Origin: Bacteroidales bacterium CF
GTDB lineage: Bacteria; Bacteroidota; Bacteroidia; Bacteroidales; UBA932
Assembly (NCBI GenBank): GCA_000473305.1
Contig: CP006772.1
Location: 434,001-498,000, forward strand
Direction of reading: 5' to 3'
Length of the DNA stretch: 64,000 nt
In this document: positions 7,913 through 18,600 of the stretch, in pieces
Numbering within the stretch: the first letter of the stretch is position 1
How the letters are laid out: each line of letters opens with the position of its first letter
The notes under the pieces: model-generated
What the model saw: only the letters and a program-made list of their open reading frames with translations
Told to the model about the DNA's origin: nothing
Database searches by the model: none
Made by a program: the position numbers and the translations under genes

Positions 7913-9787
7913 ATGATGAACAGCAAGAAGAGATCCCCATGGGCTTGGATTCCAACGCTCTATTTCGCTCAGGGACTGCCGTATGTTGCAGTCATGACTG
8001 TGTCAGTGATAATGTACAAAAGGTTAGGTATCTCCAATACAGATATAGCACTCTATACAAGCTGGCTATACCTTCCATGGGTTATTAAACCGTTCTGGAG
8101 CCCATTCATTGATCTTCTCAAGACCAAGAGATGGTGGGTTGTAGCCATGCAGATACTGGTGGGAGCCGGTCTGGCGGGAATAGCGTTCACTATCCCGGCA
8201 AGCAACTTTTTCCAGCTCACTCTGGCTGTCTTCTGGCTGATTGCATTCAGCTCCGCAACACACGACATAGCGGCCGACGGATTTTATATGCTTGCCCTCG
8301 ACAGCCATGACCAGGCTATGTATGTTGGTATAAGAAGCACATTCTACAGGATAGCTACAATTACCGGACAAGGTCTTTTGATAATCATAGCAGGGTTGCT
8401 GGAGTCATCTACCGGTCTTAAGCCCGCAGAACTGCAGGTAAATGCAGGGCCTCAGTACGCCTCAACATTTACGCTTCCTGCCGGGGATACTACAATAAAT
8501 GCAACTCCGGTACAAAGCTCTGACTATATGTTCGAGATGAATCCTCCGGTGGTAAATCTGGGTACAAACACAATAACTGTGGATTCTGCCGCGATTCTCA
8601 GGGCTTATGCGGTTGAGCACAATATCGCAAATGGTTTTGTTGAGGCTGAGAAGAGCAAAGCCCAGTTGGAAAAGGAAGAATCCTGGTGGACAAGAAGTGT
8701 CTCAAATCCTCTTGGTGGTTTTATTAAAAGAAACTTTGGTGAGGAGAATGCAGGAAAAGAGGTTCACAAGATGAACGGAAACGCCCAACTGGTAGCCGTT
8801 AAGCTTTCCAAAGCCCCGGCAGTGGGCGAGAAGATTGTACTCAACACCTCTATGAAAAAGGGCGACAAGAGCATCTTCCTGGCATACGGGGACAGAATAA
8901 CTTTTACATCGGAAAACTGGGACAAGCCGGCATATCTGCTGGTACAGGTCGATCCTAAGCTGGATCACGAGACATCTGCATCATTCAAGGGCCTTTCAGG
9001 TAACATCTCCTTTGCATGGTCTGTGACATTCTTTATCCTTGCGGGATTTTTCCTTGCGATTGCACTATATCACAAGTTCATCTTGCCGAAACCGGCATCT
9101 GACAAACCGGCTAAAGAGGTTACGGCAAGAAATATCTTCAAGGAGTTCTTCGAAACCTTTGCCTCTTTCTTCAAAAAGAAACAGATATGGATTGCAATTG
9201 CATTCCTGCTTCTGTACAGACTTCCCGAGGCACAGCTTGTCAAGCTGATCTCTCCGTTCCTGCTTGATGCAAGAGAGGTGGGAGGTATGGGACTTACAAC
9301 CGGTCAGGTTGGTCTGGTTTACGGTACAATCGGTATTCTGGGTCTGACTCTCGGCGGTATAATCGGCGGTATTATTGCAGCCAAAGGCGGTCTGAAAAAG
9401 TGGCTCTGGCCTATGGCCTGGAGTATTTCACTCACATGCGCGACATTTGTCTACCTGAGTGTATTCCAACCCGAAAGTCTTTTTGTTATTAACCTTTGTG
9501 TGTTCGTCGAACAGTTCGGCTACGGATTCGGATTCACGGCCTACATGCTTTATATGATCTACTTTGCTGCGGGTGAGCATAAAACGGCTCACTATGCAAT
9601 ATGCACTGCCTTCATGGCTCTGGGTATGATGATGCCGGGCATGATGGCGGGCTGGTTACAGGAGCTTATCGGATATGAGAATTTCTTCTGGTGGGTAATG
9701 ATATGTTGTGTTACAACTATCGCTGTGACAGCATTTATTAAAGTTGATGACTCATTCGGCAGAAAACAGGCCGAGGTAAAAGCTTAA
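7913..9787 (+). CDS. AmpG-like MFS permease with large extracytoplasmic insert
   Basis: The 624-residue major facilitator protein starts with the AmpG-type block WIPTLYFAQGLPYV. AmpG imports GlcNAc-anhydroMurNAc muropeptides for wall recycling. The usual ~12 helices are present. However, about 200 residues are inserted after the fifth helix (ends near LLIIIAGLLES) and before ISFAWSVTFFILAGFF. The insert ends in ITFTSENWDKPAYLLVQVD, which resembles the last strands of Calx-beta-like repeats. Sided on the known topology, the insert should face the periplasm. Either ATG 7913 or 7916 may be used. The NamZ gene follows by 8 nt, which supports a muropeptide or MurNAc-sugar substrate. Confidence 0.8.
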   Translation: MMNSKKRSPWAWIPTLYFAQGLPYVAVMTVSVIMYKRLGISNTDIALYTSWLYLPWVIKPFWSPFIDLLKTKRWWVVAMQILVGAGLAGIAFTIPASNFFQLTLAVFWLIAFSSATHDIAADGFYMLALDSHDQAMYVGIRSTFYRIATITGQGLLIIIAGLLESSTGLKPAELQVNAGPQYASTFTLPAGDTTINATPVQSSDYMFEMNPPVVNLGTNTITVDSAAILRAYAVEHNIANGFVEAEKSKAQLEKEESWWTRSVSNPLGGFIKRNFGEENAGKEVHKMNGNAQLVAVKLSKAPAVGEKIVLNTSMKKGDKSIFLAYGDRITFTSENWDKPAYLLVQVDPKLDHETSASFKGLSGNISFAWSVTFFILAGFFLAIALYHKFILPKPASDKPAKEVTARNIFKEFFETFASFFKKKQIWIAIAFLLLYRLPEAQLVKLISPFLLDAREVGGMGLTTGQVGLVYGTIGILGLTLGGIIGGIIAAKGGLKKWLWPMAWSISLTCATFVYLSVFQPESLFVINLCVFVEQFGYGFGFTAYMLYMIYFAAGEHKTAHYAICTAFMALGMMMPGMMAGWLQELIGYENFFWWVMICCVTTIAVTAFIKVDDSFGRKQAEVKA

Positions 9788-9795
9788 ATTTAGAT

Positions 9796-11025
9796 ATGAA
9801 TAAGTTAAAAATAGTATTGGTCTTAATTTTGACCCTTGCAATTTCTAAAGGATATTCTCAGAAGATCATGACTGGTCTTGAGGTTCTGAAGGCCTCCAAC
9901 TTCAAGGTGCTTGAAGGTAAGAGAGTAGGTCTTATTACCAATCCTACAGGATTTGACAACAACATTAAATCCACAATTGATATATTACATGAGGCCCCGA
10001 ATGTTAACCTGGTTGCTCTGTATGGTCCTGAACACGGTGTGCGCGGAGATGTTCATGCAGGAGATCATGTAGAGACCACTAACGATCCAAAGACAGGTCT
10101 TCCTGTGTATTCTCTTTACGGTTCAACAAGAAAGGCGACTCCGGAGATGCTGAAGGGTATTGATGTTTTGGTCTATGATATACAGGATATAGGAAGCAGG
10201 TCGTTTACCTATATCAGCACTATGGGTCTGGCAATGGAGGCCGCTGCAGAGAACAATATCGAGTTTGTGGTCCTGGACAGGCCTAATCCGCTGGGAGGAG
10301 AGAGAATTGAGGGAAATCTTGTTGAAGAGGGATTTTACTCTTTTGTAAGCCAATTCAGGATTCCGTATATCTATGGATTGACTTGCGGGGAGCTGGCAAA
10401 GCTTCTGAACGGGGAGAAGATGCTTAAAGCTCAGTGTAAATTGACAGTTGTTCCCATGAAGGGGTGGAAGAGATGTATGACTTTTGACCAGACCGGTCTC
10501 CAGTGGGTCCCGTCTTCACCACATATACCTCAGGCAGCAAGTTCGATGTACTATCCAGTATCAGGAATCCTCGGTGAACTGGGCTACCTTTCGATAGGTG
10601 TGGGTTACACCATCCCGTTCCAGATGTTCGCAGCAGATTGGATTGATGCTGAGGCTTTGGCTGAAAGGCTTAACAGCTACAACTTTCCCGGGGTGAAGTT
10701 CCGTCCAATCTATTATAAGCCATTCTACTCAGTTGGTGCCGGAAAGGATTTTAAGGGAGTACAGATACACATACTTGATTACAGTAAGTGTGCACTGACA
10801 GACATCCAGTTTTATGTGATGCAGGCTCTTGCAGAACTTTGGCCTGATAAGGCCGTGTTCAAGAATGCCGATCAGAAGCGTTACAATATGTTTGACAAAG
10901 TGTGCGGCTCGGATCAGATTCGTAAGAAATTCTCTGAAAGACACAGATTTGAGGATATCCGCGACTACTGGTATAAGGATGTGGAGAGCTTCAGAAAACT
11001 CTCAAAGAGATATTATATCTATTAG
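9796..11025 (+). CDS. namZ: Exo-beta-N-acetylmuramidase NamZ (DUF1343)
   Basis: The 409-residue secreted protein has a signal peptide (KIVLVLILTLAISKGYSQ). It shows full DUF1343 blocks: GLITNPTGFD, YGPEHGVRGD near residue 76, PVYSLYG, VYDIQDIGSRSFTYISTM, LDRPNPLGG and VPSSPHIP. Members of this family (NamZ) release MurNAc from the non-reducing ends of peptidoglycan glycan strands or MurNAc-GlcNAc. The enzyme would act in the periplasm, feeding the AmpG-like permease encoded just upstream. It ends 2 nt before the convergent ROK gene, so the two operons face each other tail to tail. Confidence 0.9.
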   Translation: MNKLKIVLVLILTLAISKGYSQKIMTGLEVLKASNFKVLEGKRVGLITNPTGFDNNIKSTIDILHEAPNVNLVALYGPEHGVRGDVHAGDHVETTNDPKTGLPVYSLYGSTRKATPEMLKGIDVLVYDIQDIGSRSFTYISTMGLAMEAAAENNIEFVVLDRPNPLGGERIEGNLVEEGFYSFVSQFRIPYIYGLTCGELAKLLNGEKMLKAQCKLTVVPMKGWKRCMTFDQTGLQWVPSSPHIPQAASSMYYPVSGILGELGYLSIGVGYTIPFQMFAADWIDAEALAERLNSYNFPGVKFRPIYYKPFYSVGAGKDFKGVQIHILDYSKCALTDIQFYVMQALAELWPDKAVFKNADQKRYNMFDKVCGSDQIRKKFSERHRFEDIRDYWYKDVESFRKLSKRYYIY

Positions 11026-11027
11026 GA

Positions 11028-12236
11028 TTAAAGAATTCCGAGAGTGCGGCTTCGTGCGAGCATACATGCTCCCATGATGCCGCACTTTTCACCTAATTTG
11101 GAGAGTCGGATATTTGTATCCTTACTTACCCGGATGAGCGAGTACTTGTTGATTGCGCTCTTGATGGGCAGCATTATGTAGTCCTTTGCATTTGCAAGTG
11201 TTCCTCCGAGAACTATAAGTTCCGGATTAAAAAGGTTTATAAGGCCTGAAATCGCTTTCCCCAGCTCGTTTCCTACACTCTCTATAATCTCTATGGCCAG
11301 GACATCCTCTTTGTGAACGGCATCCATAATATCCTCCATTGTTATCTGCTCTCCCTTGTTGAATTTGTTGGAAAGAGTGGATACGCGGCCTTCACTCAGC
11401 TTCTCCATGAACATCCTGTGCATGGCAGATCCGGATGCGCCTGTTTCGAGGCATCCTCTCTTGCCGCAACGGCAGATTATCTCATTGTCAAAGAAAGGGA
11501 AGTGTCCGAATTCTCCCGAGAACCCTGATTTACCGTAATAGAGCTTGCCATCGATAATTATTCCTATACCTAACCCCCAGCTTGCATTAATAAAGAGCAT
11601 ATCCTTGAAGTTGCTGTTTTCTCCGTGCATATACTCTCCGTATGTCATTGAACGGGAGTCATTTTCAATATAAACTGTGTAGTCAAGCCTCTCTTCGATG
11701 AGTGCCGAGAGCGGCTTCTCGTCAAGGTAGTAGAAGCTGTAGCTGAATCCGGATTGAGAGTTAACGCGTCCGGAAAGGTTTACTCCGACTGCAAGTATCT
11801 TCTCTTTTGAGACAGTCACCTTTGTGATAAATGATTTGATTATTGCACAAAGCTTGTCAAGGGAGTGTATTGTGTTTTCCAGTACAAACGGTTTGTCCGG
11901 CTCGTATTCAATAAGCTGTCCCTTAAAATTTATAAGACCAAGAGATATGTTGTCCTTATTTATGTCAACTCCAATAAAGTATCCTGCGTCAGGATTCAGC
12001 CCGTACATGTTCGGCCTTCTCCCGCCGCTGGTACCCTGTTTCCCGAAATCAAGGACAAAACCCTCGGTAATCAGCTCTCCGATGAGCTTTGTCATTGTCG
12101 GCACACTAATATTCACCTCCCTGCTAAGGTCCGTTATGCTGTAGTTTCCGTTAAGGACAAACAATCTGATCAGCTCCTTCTTGAGCGAGGCCGTTTTGTT
12201 TCCGTCATAGGACTGTTGCAGGAATGTGTTTTTCAT
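11028..12236 (-). CDS. ROK family transcriptional regulator (NagC/Mlc type)
   Basis: The protein has 402 residues. Residues ~18-75 form a winged helix-turn-helix (ITDLSREVNISVPTMTKLIGELITEGFV). The rest is a ROK sugar-binding domain with the FIGVDINKDNISLGL phosphate-type motif and the zinc site CRCGKRGCLETGASG. NagC-type members sense amino-sugar phosphates. It is 9 nt downstream of the sodium/solute symporter on the same strand, so the two are co-transcribed. A likely target is the AT palindrome between this operon and the divergent SusCD operon. The ROK domain could retain kinase activity, but the N-terminal DNA-binding domain favours regulation. Confidence 0.88.
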   Translation of the reverse strand: MKNTFLQQSYDGNKTASLKKELIRLFVLNGNYSITDLSREVNISVPTMTKLIGELITEGFVLDFGKQGTSGGRRPNMYGLNPDAGYFIGVDINKDNISLGLINFKGQLIEYEPDKPFVLENTIHSLDKLCAIIKSFITKVTVSKEKILAVGVNLSGRVNSQSGFSYSFYYLDEKPLSALIEERLDYTVYIENDSRSMTYGEYMHGENSNFKDMLFINASWGLGIGIIIDGKLYYGKSGFSGEFGHFPFFDNEIICRCGKRGCLETGASGSAMHRMFMEKLSEGRVSTLSNKFNKGEQITMEDIMDAVHKEDVLAIEIIESVGNELGKAISGLINLFNPELIVLGGTLANAKDYIMLPIKSAINKYSLIRVSKDTNIRLSKLGEKCGIMGACMLARSRTLGIL

Positions 12237-12245
12237 ATAAGTAGT

Positions 12246-14090
12246 TTAGTTCTCGTTTTCAAATCCGATGTCAGCTCTGTGCAGTTTGTCGTACCAGTTG
12301 TATTTGAGTATTACCATGCAGACAACAACAACACCCAGAGCAATCAGAGTAGCTCCTGTTTTGTGAATTATGAAGAATATAGGGAGGACCACAAGGGCCA
12401 TCTGCCATACAATACCAACTATAACATTCGCAATATCCCTGCCAAAATCCTTGTTTCCCTCAAATGCAGGGTCAAGCTTCATCACCTTTTCGTGGATAGG
12501 TTTCCAGAAACCCCATGGGCGCACATTCTTGTAGAATTTCATAAGAATCTCATCCTCGTCAGGTTTTGTAAGATATGTACCTGCGAAACATCCTATGAAT
12601 GAGGCAGCCAGCGTAATCGGGAAGAAGTAGATGTCAGGAATTTCAGGGAAGAAGAATAGCTTCACAGTAGATGCAATAAGGCCTGACAGCATTCCCCAGA
12701 AGTAACCGTATCCGTTGAATCTCCACCATATCCATTTCAGAACGTTAGCTGCCGCATATCCGCCGTATAGGGATGATGTGATCCAAAGTGTCAGGGCATT
12801 GAGTGAATCCGCAAAGAATCCGAACGCAACACCAATTACAACCAGCACTATTGAAGCCAGGTAGCTGAAACGTACATAAGTTTTAGGTGCAGCGTCAGGT
12901 TTGATATATTTTTTATAGAGGTCGTTCACTATATATGCAGGGGCTGAATTGACAAATGCCGCAAGGGTTCCCACGAATGCAGCCAATAACCCGGCAAGAA
13001 GAAGCCCTTTAACTCCGGTAGGCACGAAACGGGTAATTGCTATCGGCAAAATGGTTTCAAAATCCATTGCGGAGCCAAGTCCTGCAAGTTCCGGAGAGAG
13101 GAATACTATTGAGAGCACAGCCAGTCCCGCTACCATGAGATATCTCGGTGCGAAAAGGAGGAAAATTGTAAGACCGCTCATCTTTGCAGCCTCTGACGGT
13201 TTTCTTGTCGAGAGAATCCTCTGCATATCGTAGCTCGGTACAGGACCGGCCAGGCTGGCGAATATTCCCTTGAAGACCATCATCATAACCAATGCTCCGA
13301 ATATCTGATAACCGTCAGAGGCTATCTTGTCGTTTAGCGCAGGCATTATACCACCCCAGTCGAGATTGAGATTCCATCCGAAAAACATATTGTCCCAACC
13401 TTGAGGCGTCAGAGCTGCAATCTGTTCGCCGGTAACGGATGTATATGCGATATAACCTACGATAAGGCATGAAACTGTCATTATGGCAAATTGGAATATA
13501 TCTGCAGCAACCACACTCATCATACCTCCCTTAAGGGTGTACAGGGTAGTTATACCTATAATAATAAGAGCATACGATTCAGCTGATGTAAGAGTCATAA
13601 ATCCCAGATCACAGGTGAGATCCCATGGAAGTATCTGAATTGCAAACTTGCCTATACCTTCAAAGAAGTATGCCATGAAACCTATAACGCTTATAATGGC
13701 GAATATAATTACCACAATGTGAGACATCCTTCCGCCCCTTCCGCCGAATCGGGTAAGAATCCACTCGGCACCGGTCATAACATTCGACCTTCTCATCCAT
13801 ATTGCAAGGAAGACCATCACAAATACCTGATTCCAGACCGGCCACAGCCACGGCAGCCAGACACTCTTTAATCCGTATACAAATAGAATTGCAACTGTCC
13901 ACATTGTCCCGGAGATGTCAAACATGCCTGAGGCGTTTGAGAGTCCGAGGAAGTACCATTTAATCTTCTTGCCTCCGAGAAAATAGTTGTCGATGTTTTT
14001 AGAGGCTTTTTTGGATAGTATGAAACCGAGAGAGAGAATAACTGCAATGTATATTCCGATTACTAGAATGTCGATCCAGGATAGGCTCAT
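12246..14090 (-). CDS. Sodium:solute symporter (SSS family)
   Basis: From ATG 14090 (MSLSWIDIL) the protein has about 614 residues with 13-14 hydrophobic segments. It begins with the usual SSS N-terminus (DNYFLGGKKIKWYFLGLSNASGMFDISGTMW) and carries the family block LLAGLLAAFVGTLAAFVNSAPAYIVNDLYKKYI near residue 365. It is an inner-membrane permease driven by sodium. The 30-residue upstream extension in the same frame is AT-rich and not family-like. A good promoter lies 26 nt upstream of the chosen start (its estimated transcription start). The cargo is probably the monosaccharide released by the neighbouring hydrolases, such as MurNAc or GlcNAc. That is inference from the locus. Confidence 0.87.
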   Translation of the reverse strand: MSLSWIDILVIGIYIAVILSLGFILSKKASKNIDNYFLGGKKIKWYFLGLSNASGMFDISGTMWTVAILFVYGLKSVWLPWLWPVWNQVFVMVFLAIWMRRSNVMTGAEWILTRFGGRGGRMSHIVVIIFAIISVIGFMAYFFEGIGKFAIQILPWDLTCDLGFMTLTSAESYALIIIGITTLYTLKGGMMSVVAADIFQFAIMTVSCLIVGYIAYTSVTGEQIAALTPQGWDNMFFGWNLNLDWGGIMPALNDKIASDGYQIFGALVMMMVFKGIFASLAGPVPSYDMQRILSTRKPSEAAKMSGLTIFLLFAPRYLMVAGLAVLSIVFLSPELAGLGSAMDFETILPIAITRFVPTGVKGLLLAGLLAAFVGTLAAFVNSAPAYIVNDLYKKYIKPDAAPKTYVRFSYLASIVLVVIGVAFGFFADSLNALTLWITSSLYGGYAAANVLKWIWWRFNGYGYFWGMLSGLIASTVKLFFFPEIPDIYFFPITLAASFIGCFAGTYLTKPDEDEILMKFYKNVRPWGFWKPIHEKVMKLDPAFEGNKDFGRDIANVIVGIVWQMALVVLPIFFIIHKTGATLIALGVVVVCMVILKYNWYDKLHRADIGFENEN

Positions 14091-14122
14091 GTTATTTAAA
14101 ATTAGGTATGATAAGTAACTTA

Positions 14123-14153
14123 CAAATGTAATAATTATTTTTAGCCATGCAAA
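14123..14153 (-). promoter_or_regulatory. Promoter of symporter-ROK operon
   Basis: Read on the minus strand there is TTTG (14153-14150), a 19-bp spacer, then TACATTTG (14130-14123). This fits the Bacteroidales consensus TTTG / TAnnTTTG. The predicted transcription start is near 14116, leaving a short leader before the ATG at 14090. Confidence 0.55.
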
Positions 14154-14185
14154 GATGGTAAGAAATTTATATAAATACACACTAA

Positions 14186-14205
14186 TTAATAAAATATTTT
14201 ATTAA
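14186..14205. promoter_or_regulatory. 20-bp perfect AT palindrome, candidate ROK operator
   Basis: TTAATAAAATATTTTATTAA is a perfect 20-bp palindrome midway between the two divergent promoters and 6 bp upstream of the plus-strand -33 box. NagC/Mlc-type ROK regulators bind AT-rich palindromes of similar look. Binding by the ROK protein at 11028-12236 is inferred from position only. Confidence 0.45.
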
Positions 14206-14211
14206 ATATGC

Positions 14212-14241
14212 TTTGAAAGAAAAATATATTTACTATGTTTG
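14212..14241 (+). promoter_or_regulatory. Promoter of the GHL10-susCD operon
   Basis: TTTG (14212-14215), an 18-bp spacer and TATGTTTG (14234-14241) match the Bacteroidales promoter consensus. The predicted start of transcription is about 32 nt upstream of the ATG at 14280. Confidence 0.55.
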
Positions 14242-14279
14242 TACTCACTAAACAAATAATTATTTACAAATTGAGGCAT

Positions 14280-15569
14280 ATGAAGCGACTTTTGTTTATT
14301 GCAACATTATTAATAGCAACAATCAGTTATGGACAGGATAAAAAGGTCTATATGTGGTTTGACTGCGAGGCGAACTTCAACAGGCTGGGTACAAAAGACT
14401 CAATCTCCTGGTATCTGGATAAGGTTAAAAGTGTGGGAGTGACCGATGTTGTAGTCGATGTAAAATCCATTATGGGTGAGGTCCTGTACAAAAGCAAAAT
14501 TGCACCTTTCATGGCAGAGTGGGAGGGTTGGTACAGAGATCCGGATTTTGATATGATGAAGGTTTTCATTGATGAAGGGCATAAAAGGGGACTTGTTGTA
14601 CACGCGTCTCTGAATGTATTTGCCGGAGGACACAACTTCTTTAACAGAGGTATAATCTACAAACAGCATCCGGAGTGGCAGTCATTAGTCTATCACGAGG
14701 GTAAGATGATGAAGATCGGAGATATGAAGTGGAGCTACAATGGAATGCTCAATCCTGCAAATCCAGAAGTGAGAGCCTATCAACTGAGCATCCTCAAGGA
14801 GTTTGTCTCGAAATATAAAAATGTGGACGGACTTATTCTCGACAGAATGCGTTTTGACAATGTAACATCAGATTTCAGCCAGGCATCTAAGGAGCAATTC
14901 GAAACTTACTCGGGTATAAAGGTTGAGAACTATCCTGAAGACATTCTCTATTGGGCAGAGAAAGACGGAAAGAAGGTCTGGAAAGAGGGAAAACATTTCA
15001 AGAAGTGGGCTGAGTGGAGAGCGATGATTATCAAGGGATTCGCAGAGGATGTACATAAAGAGCTCAAAAAGATCAATAAGAAACTCATACTCGGTGACTA
15101 TACCGGAGCATGGTACCCAACCTATTATCAACTGGGAGTCAATTGGGCCAGCGTAAAGTACGACCCTTCAAAAGAGTTTGCATGGGCAACTCCGGACTAT
15201 TATAAAAGTGGTTATGCTGACCTTCTGGATGTATATATGACCGGTCTTTATTATTCAAACGTAACTAAAGAGGATGTGGATAATGCCAACCGTTCCCTGG
15301 GATACACAGGTGAGCCGGGTATGGACATAAATAACAGGACATACTGGTATTCGGTTGAAGGTGGTGCCGAGCTTGCAAAGAGAATCACAAAGGGGGTCGT
15401 ACCGGTAATGGGTGCAATACTCGTCAGTCAGTACGAGACCGATTCGGCGCAATTTGAGAAAGCTGTAAGGCAGGCCATGAAGAGCACGGACGGTGTGACA
15501 ATCTTCGATGTATCACATGTGATTACAAAGAACTGGTGGGACACTCTTGAGAGGGCTCTTAAGCATTAA
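14280..15569 (+). CDS. GHL10 (YngK/DigH-type) glycoside hydrolase-like protein
   Basis: The protein has 429 residues from ATG 14280 (MKRLLF), which gives a clean signal peptide ending ATISYGQ. A start at 14235 would bury the signal. The GHL10 TIM barrel shows KVYMWFDCEANF, VGVTDVVVDVKSIMGEVLYKS, FIDEGHKRGLVVHASLN, GLILDRMRFDNVTSDFS (acid residues near 195) and GVNWASVKYDP. E. coli DigH of this family cuts glycan strands of denuded peptidoglycan. It would act in the periplasm or on the surface. It leads the operon before susC. A paralogue lies at 22251-23630. Confidence 0.85.
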   Translation: MKRLLFIATLLIATISYGQDKKVYMWFDCEANFNRLGTKDSISWYLDKVKSVGVTDVVVDVKSIMGEVLYKSKIAPFMAEWEGWYRDPDFDMMKVFIDEGHKRGLVVHASLNVFAGGHNFFNRGIIYKQHPEWQSLVYHEGKMMKIGDMKWSYNGMLNPANPEVRAYQLSILKEFVSKYKNVDGLILDRMRFDNVTSDFSQASKEQFETYSGIKVENYPEDILYWAEKDGKKVWKEGKHFKKWAEWRAMIIKGFAEDVHKELKKINKKLILGDYTGAWYPTYYQLGVNWASVKYDPSKEFAWATPDYYKSGYADLLDVYMTGLYYSNVTKEDVDNANRSLGYTGEPGMDINNRTYWYSVEGGAELAKRITKGVVPVMGAILVSQYETDSAQFEKAVRQAMKSTDGVTIFDVSHVITKNWWDTLERALKH

Positions 15570-15624
15570 AATGAAACAATATGTTTAAAATATTTAACAC
15601 TAATTATTAATCTAAAGGTATTCT

Positions 15625-18600
15625 ATGAAAAATGTATATTTGATTTTCAGGAATTTCCGAATGGTGGGAGGGGCTTCGCTTCTTTCACTGTTCTTACTTC
15701 TTGTCTGTGCGTCTTCGGGATACGCTCAGTCGGGTATCAAGGGTTCGGTCTCTGATACCAAGGGAGCTCCAATCGCCGGAGTGGCAATAGTTGTAAAAGG
15801 GACAAACAACTATACCACAACAGGTCAGAACGGGGAGTACCAGATAACAGCAAACAAGGGAGATCTCTTAGAGTTCTCATTGCTTGGAATGCTTACACAG
15901 CAAATCCGTCTTACCGGGCAGGCTGTTGTAAATGTAGTAATGCAGGAGGATGTGTCCAAATTGGAAGAGATCATAGTTGTCGGTTATGGAACTCAGCAAA
16001 AAGCGAGTCTGACCGGATCAATCTCTCAGATAAAGGGTGCTGAACTCCTAAAAACTCCGGCTACTAACATTACCAGTGTCCTCGGCGGCCGTGTTGCCGG
16101 TGTGACATCTGTACAGGAGTCAGGACAGCCGGGCGCTGACGGCGCAGGGTTGAGAATCCGCGGATCAAGAGCTGCTGTAACATATATAGTTGACGGAATG
16201 CCGAGATCTATAAACGACATCGATCCAAGTGATATTGAGACCGTATCTGTCCTCAAGGATGCATCATCTGCAGCAGTTTACGGTCTGCAGAGTGCCGGTG
16301 GTGTTATCATCATCACAACCAAGAAGGGAAAAGTAGGAGAGTCTAAAATCACCTATAAGGGATCTTATGGTATTTCGGTTAATGCCAACTATCCGAAATT
16401 CCTGGACGGACCGGGCTATGCATATTGGTATAATAAAGCCAGTGAGATGGATGGTAATGCACCTGTGTTTACATCAGCCCAGGTTGCAATGATGACCAAT
16501 GGAGACGACAGTGACGGTTGGGGAAATACAGACTGGATCGGAGAGACATTCGGTACAGGTACAACCAGACAGCACAACGTTACAATAAACGGTGGCAGCG
16601 AGAAGATGAAATATTTCGCATCTATCGGTTATATGGGTCAGGACGGTAATATCAAGAACTTCGACTATACCAGATACAACCTCAGGAGTAACCTCGAAGC
16701 ACAGGTTGCCAAGAATCTTAAGGTTAACCTGGGTGTTGCAGGATCTGTCGGAGATACCAGAACTCCGGGTTACGGAGCAGGCGGATCGGCAGGTGTTGGT
16801 GCTACATATCAGTGGCTCAGCGTTGCAGAGCAGGCATCTTATGCACACCCTTACCTTCCTAAGATGATTAATGGTGTTCCTGTTGCAAGCCGAAATGCAT
16901 ATAACAACGCTGTTAACCCAATTGCAGCAACAGAGCTCTCCGGGAAACACAAGTCAATCACAAGAGCGGTTCAGACAAACATCGATGTTCAGTGGGATCT
17001 TCCTTGGGTGAAGGGGCTGAATCTTAAGTTCACAGGTGCTTACGACCAGTCTGCATCAGTTTCTAAAAACTTCAGCACACCTTACAAGGTTTACCTCGAG
17101 ACTATTCCAAGCTCAACTACAAGTGAGATTACCTACGGTCTGACAACAGATGCACGTAATCAAACCCAGATGACTCTCGGAGAGGGTTACACTCAATGGC
17201 AGAGACTTGTTTCACAGGTAAGCGCAAACTATAAAGGAACATTCGGAGCTCACAATTTTGACGGAATGGTACTTATGGAGGCAAGGGACTACAAGACCAA
17301 CAGTTTTGCAGCATACGGAAAGGGTTTCTACTTCAAGGAACTCCCTGAACTTGACATTGCACAGGTTCCTACAGACGACCCTATCAGCGGATCAAGCAAC
17401 GCAAACAGAAGCGTTGGTGTTGTAGGCCGTATCAAATACGATTACGATAATCGTTACCTTGCAGAGTTTACAGGCCGCTACGACGGTTCTTATAAATTCT
17501 CGGGCAGCGTTCCGGGCAAGAGATGGGGTTTCTTCCCTTCACTCTCACTTGGATGGAGAATCTCAAACGAGGATTTCTTCAAGAATGCAAATCTTGATTT
17601 CATAGATAACCTCAAGATCCGCGGATCAGTCGGTATGCTTGGATCAGACCCTGTTTCGGCATACAGCTTCCTTAGCACTATGGCATTTATCGGTGAACCT
17701 ACTGCACAGGTTGTTCTAAACGGCGGCGGACAGAATGCCCTGATGACATCTGCAGTTGCAAATCCTAACCTTACATGGGAGAAGACCATTGCCTACAACT
17801 TAGGTTTCGACGCCTCTATGTGGAGCGGAAAGTTAGATGTTGAGTTTGATGTGTTCTACAACTACACCTGGGATATCCTCGGAACTCAGACAAGTATGCC
17901 TGGTTCAATGGGTGGATACTATACAACTTATGTTAACAACAACAGTGTAGACACAAAGGGTATCGACCTGATGCTCGAGCATAACGGTAAGATAGGTGAC
18001 TTCTATTATGGAGCAAAACTCAACCTCAGCTGGGCAACAACAAGGTATATCAAATATATGGACAGCCCTAATACTCCTGACTATGCAAAGAGAACAGGAA
18101 AATCACCTTGGGTTATGGCCGGTCTCGTTGCAGACGGACTTTTCCAGAGCGAGGAGGAGATTGATAACTCTCCTTTCATCGTTGGTTCACGTCCACGTGT
18201 CGGTGATATCAAGTACAAAGACCTTAACGGTGACGGCGTGATCTCTTATTCACAGGACCGCGCACTTGTAGGTAAGCCAAACAGACCGGAACTTACTGCT
18301 GGTCTGGATCTCAATGCCTCATATAAGGGATTTGATATCTCAATGCTCTTCACTGCAGGTGCAATGAGTGACATTTCTCTCACAGGTACATACTACAACT
18401 ACAACGATGACAACACAATCTTTACAAAACCTTTCAAAGCCGGTTCAAATGCTCCGGTTTATCTTGTAGAGAATTCTTGGACTCCTGAGAACACAAACGC
18501 ATCGTTCCCAAGGTTGTCGATCAATACACCTAACACAAACAATGCTTACGCATCTACATACTGGTTCAGGGACGGTAAATACATCCGTATGAAATCTGCC

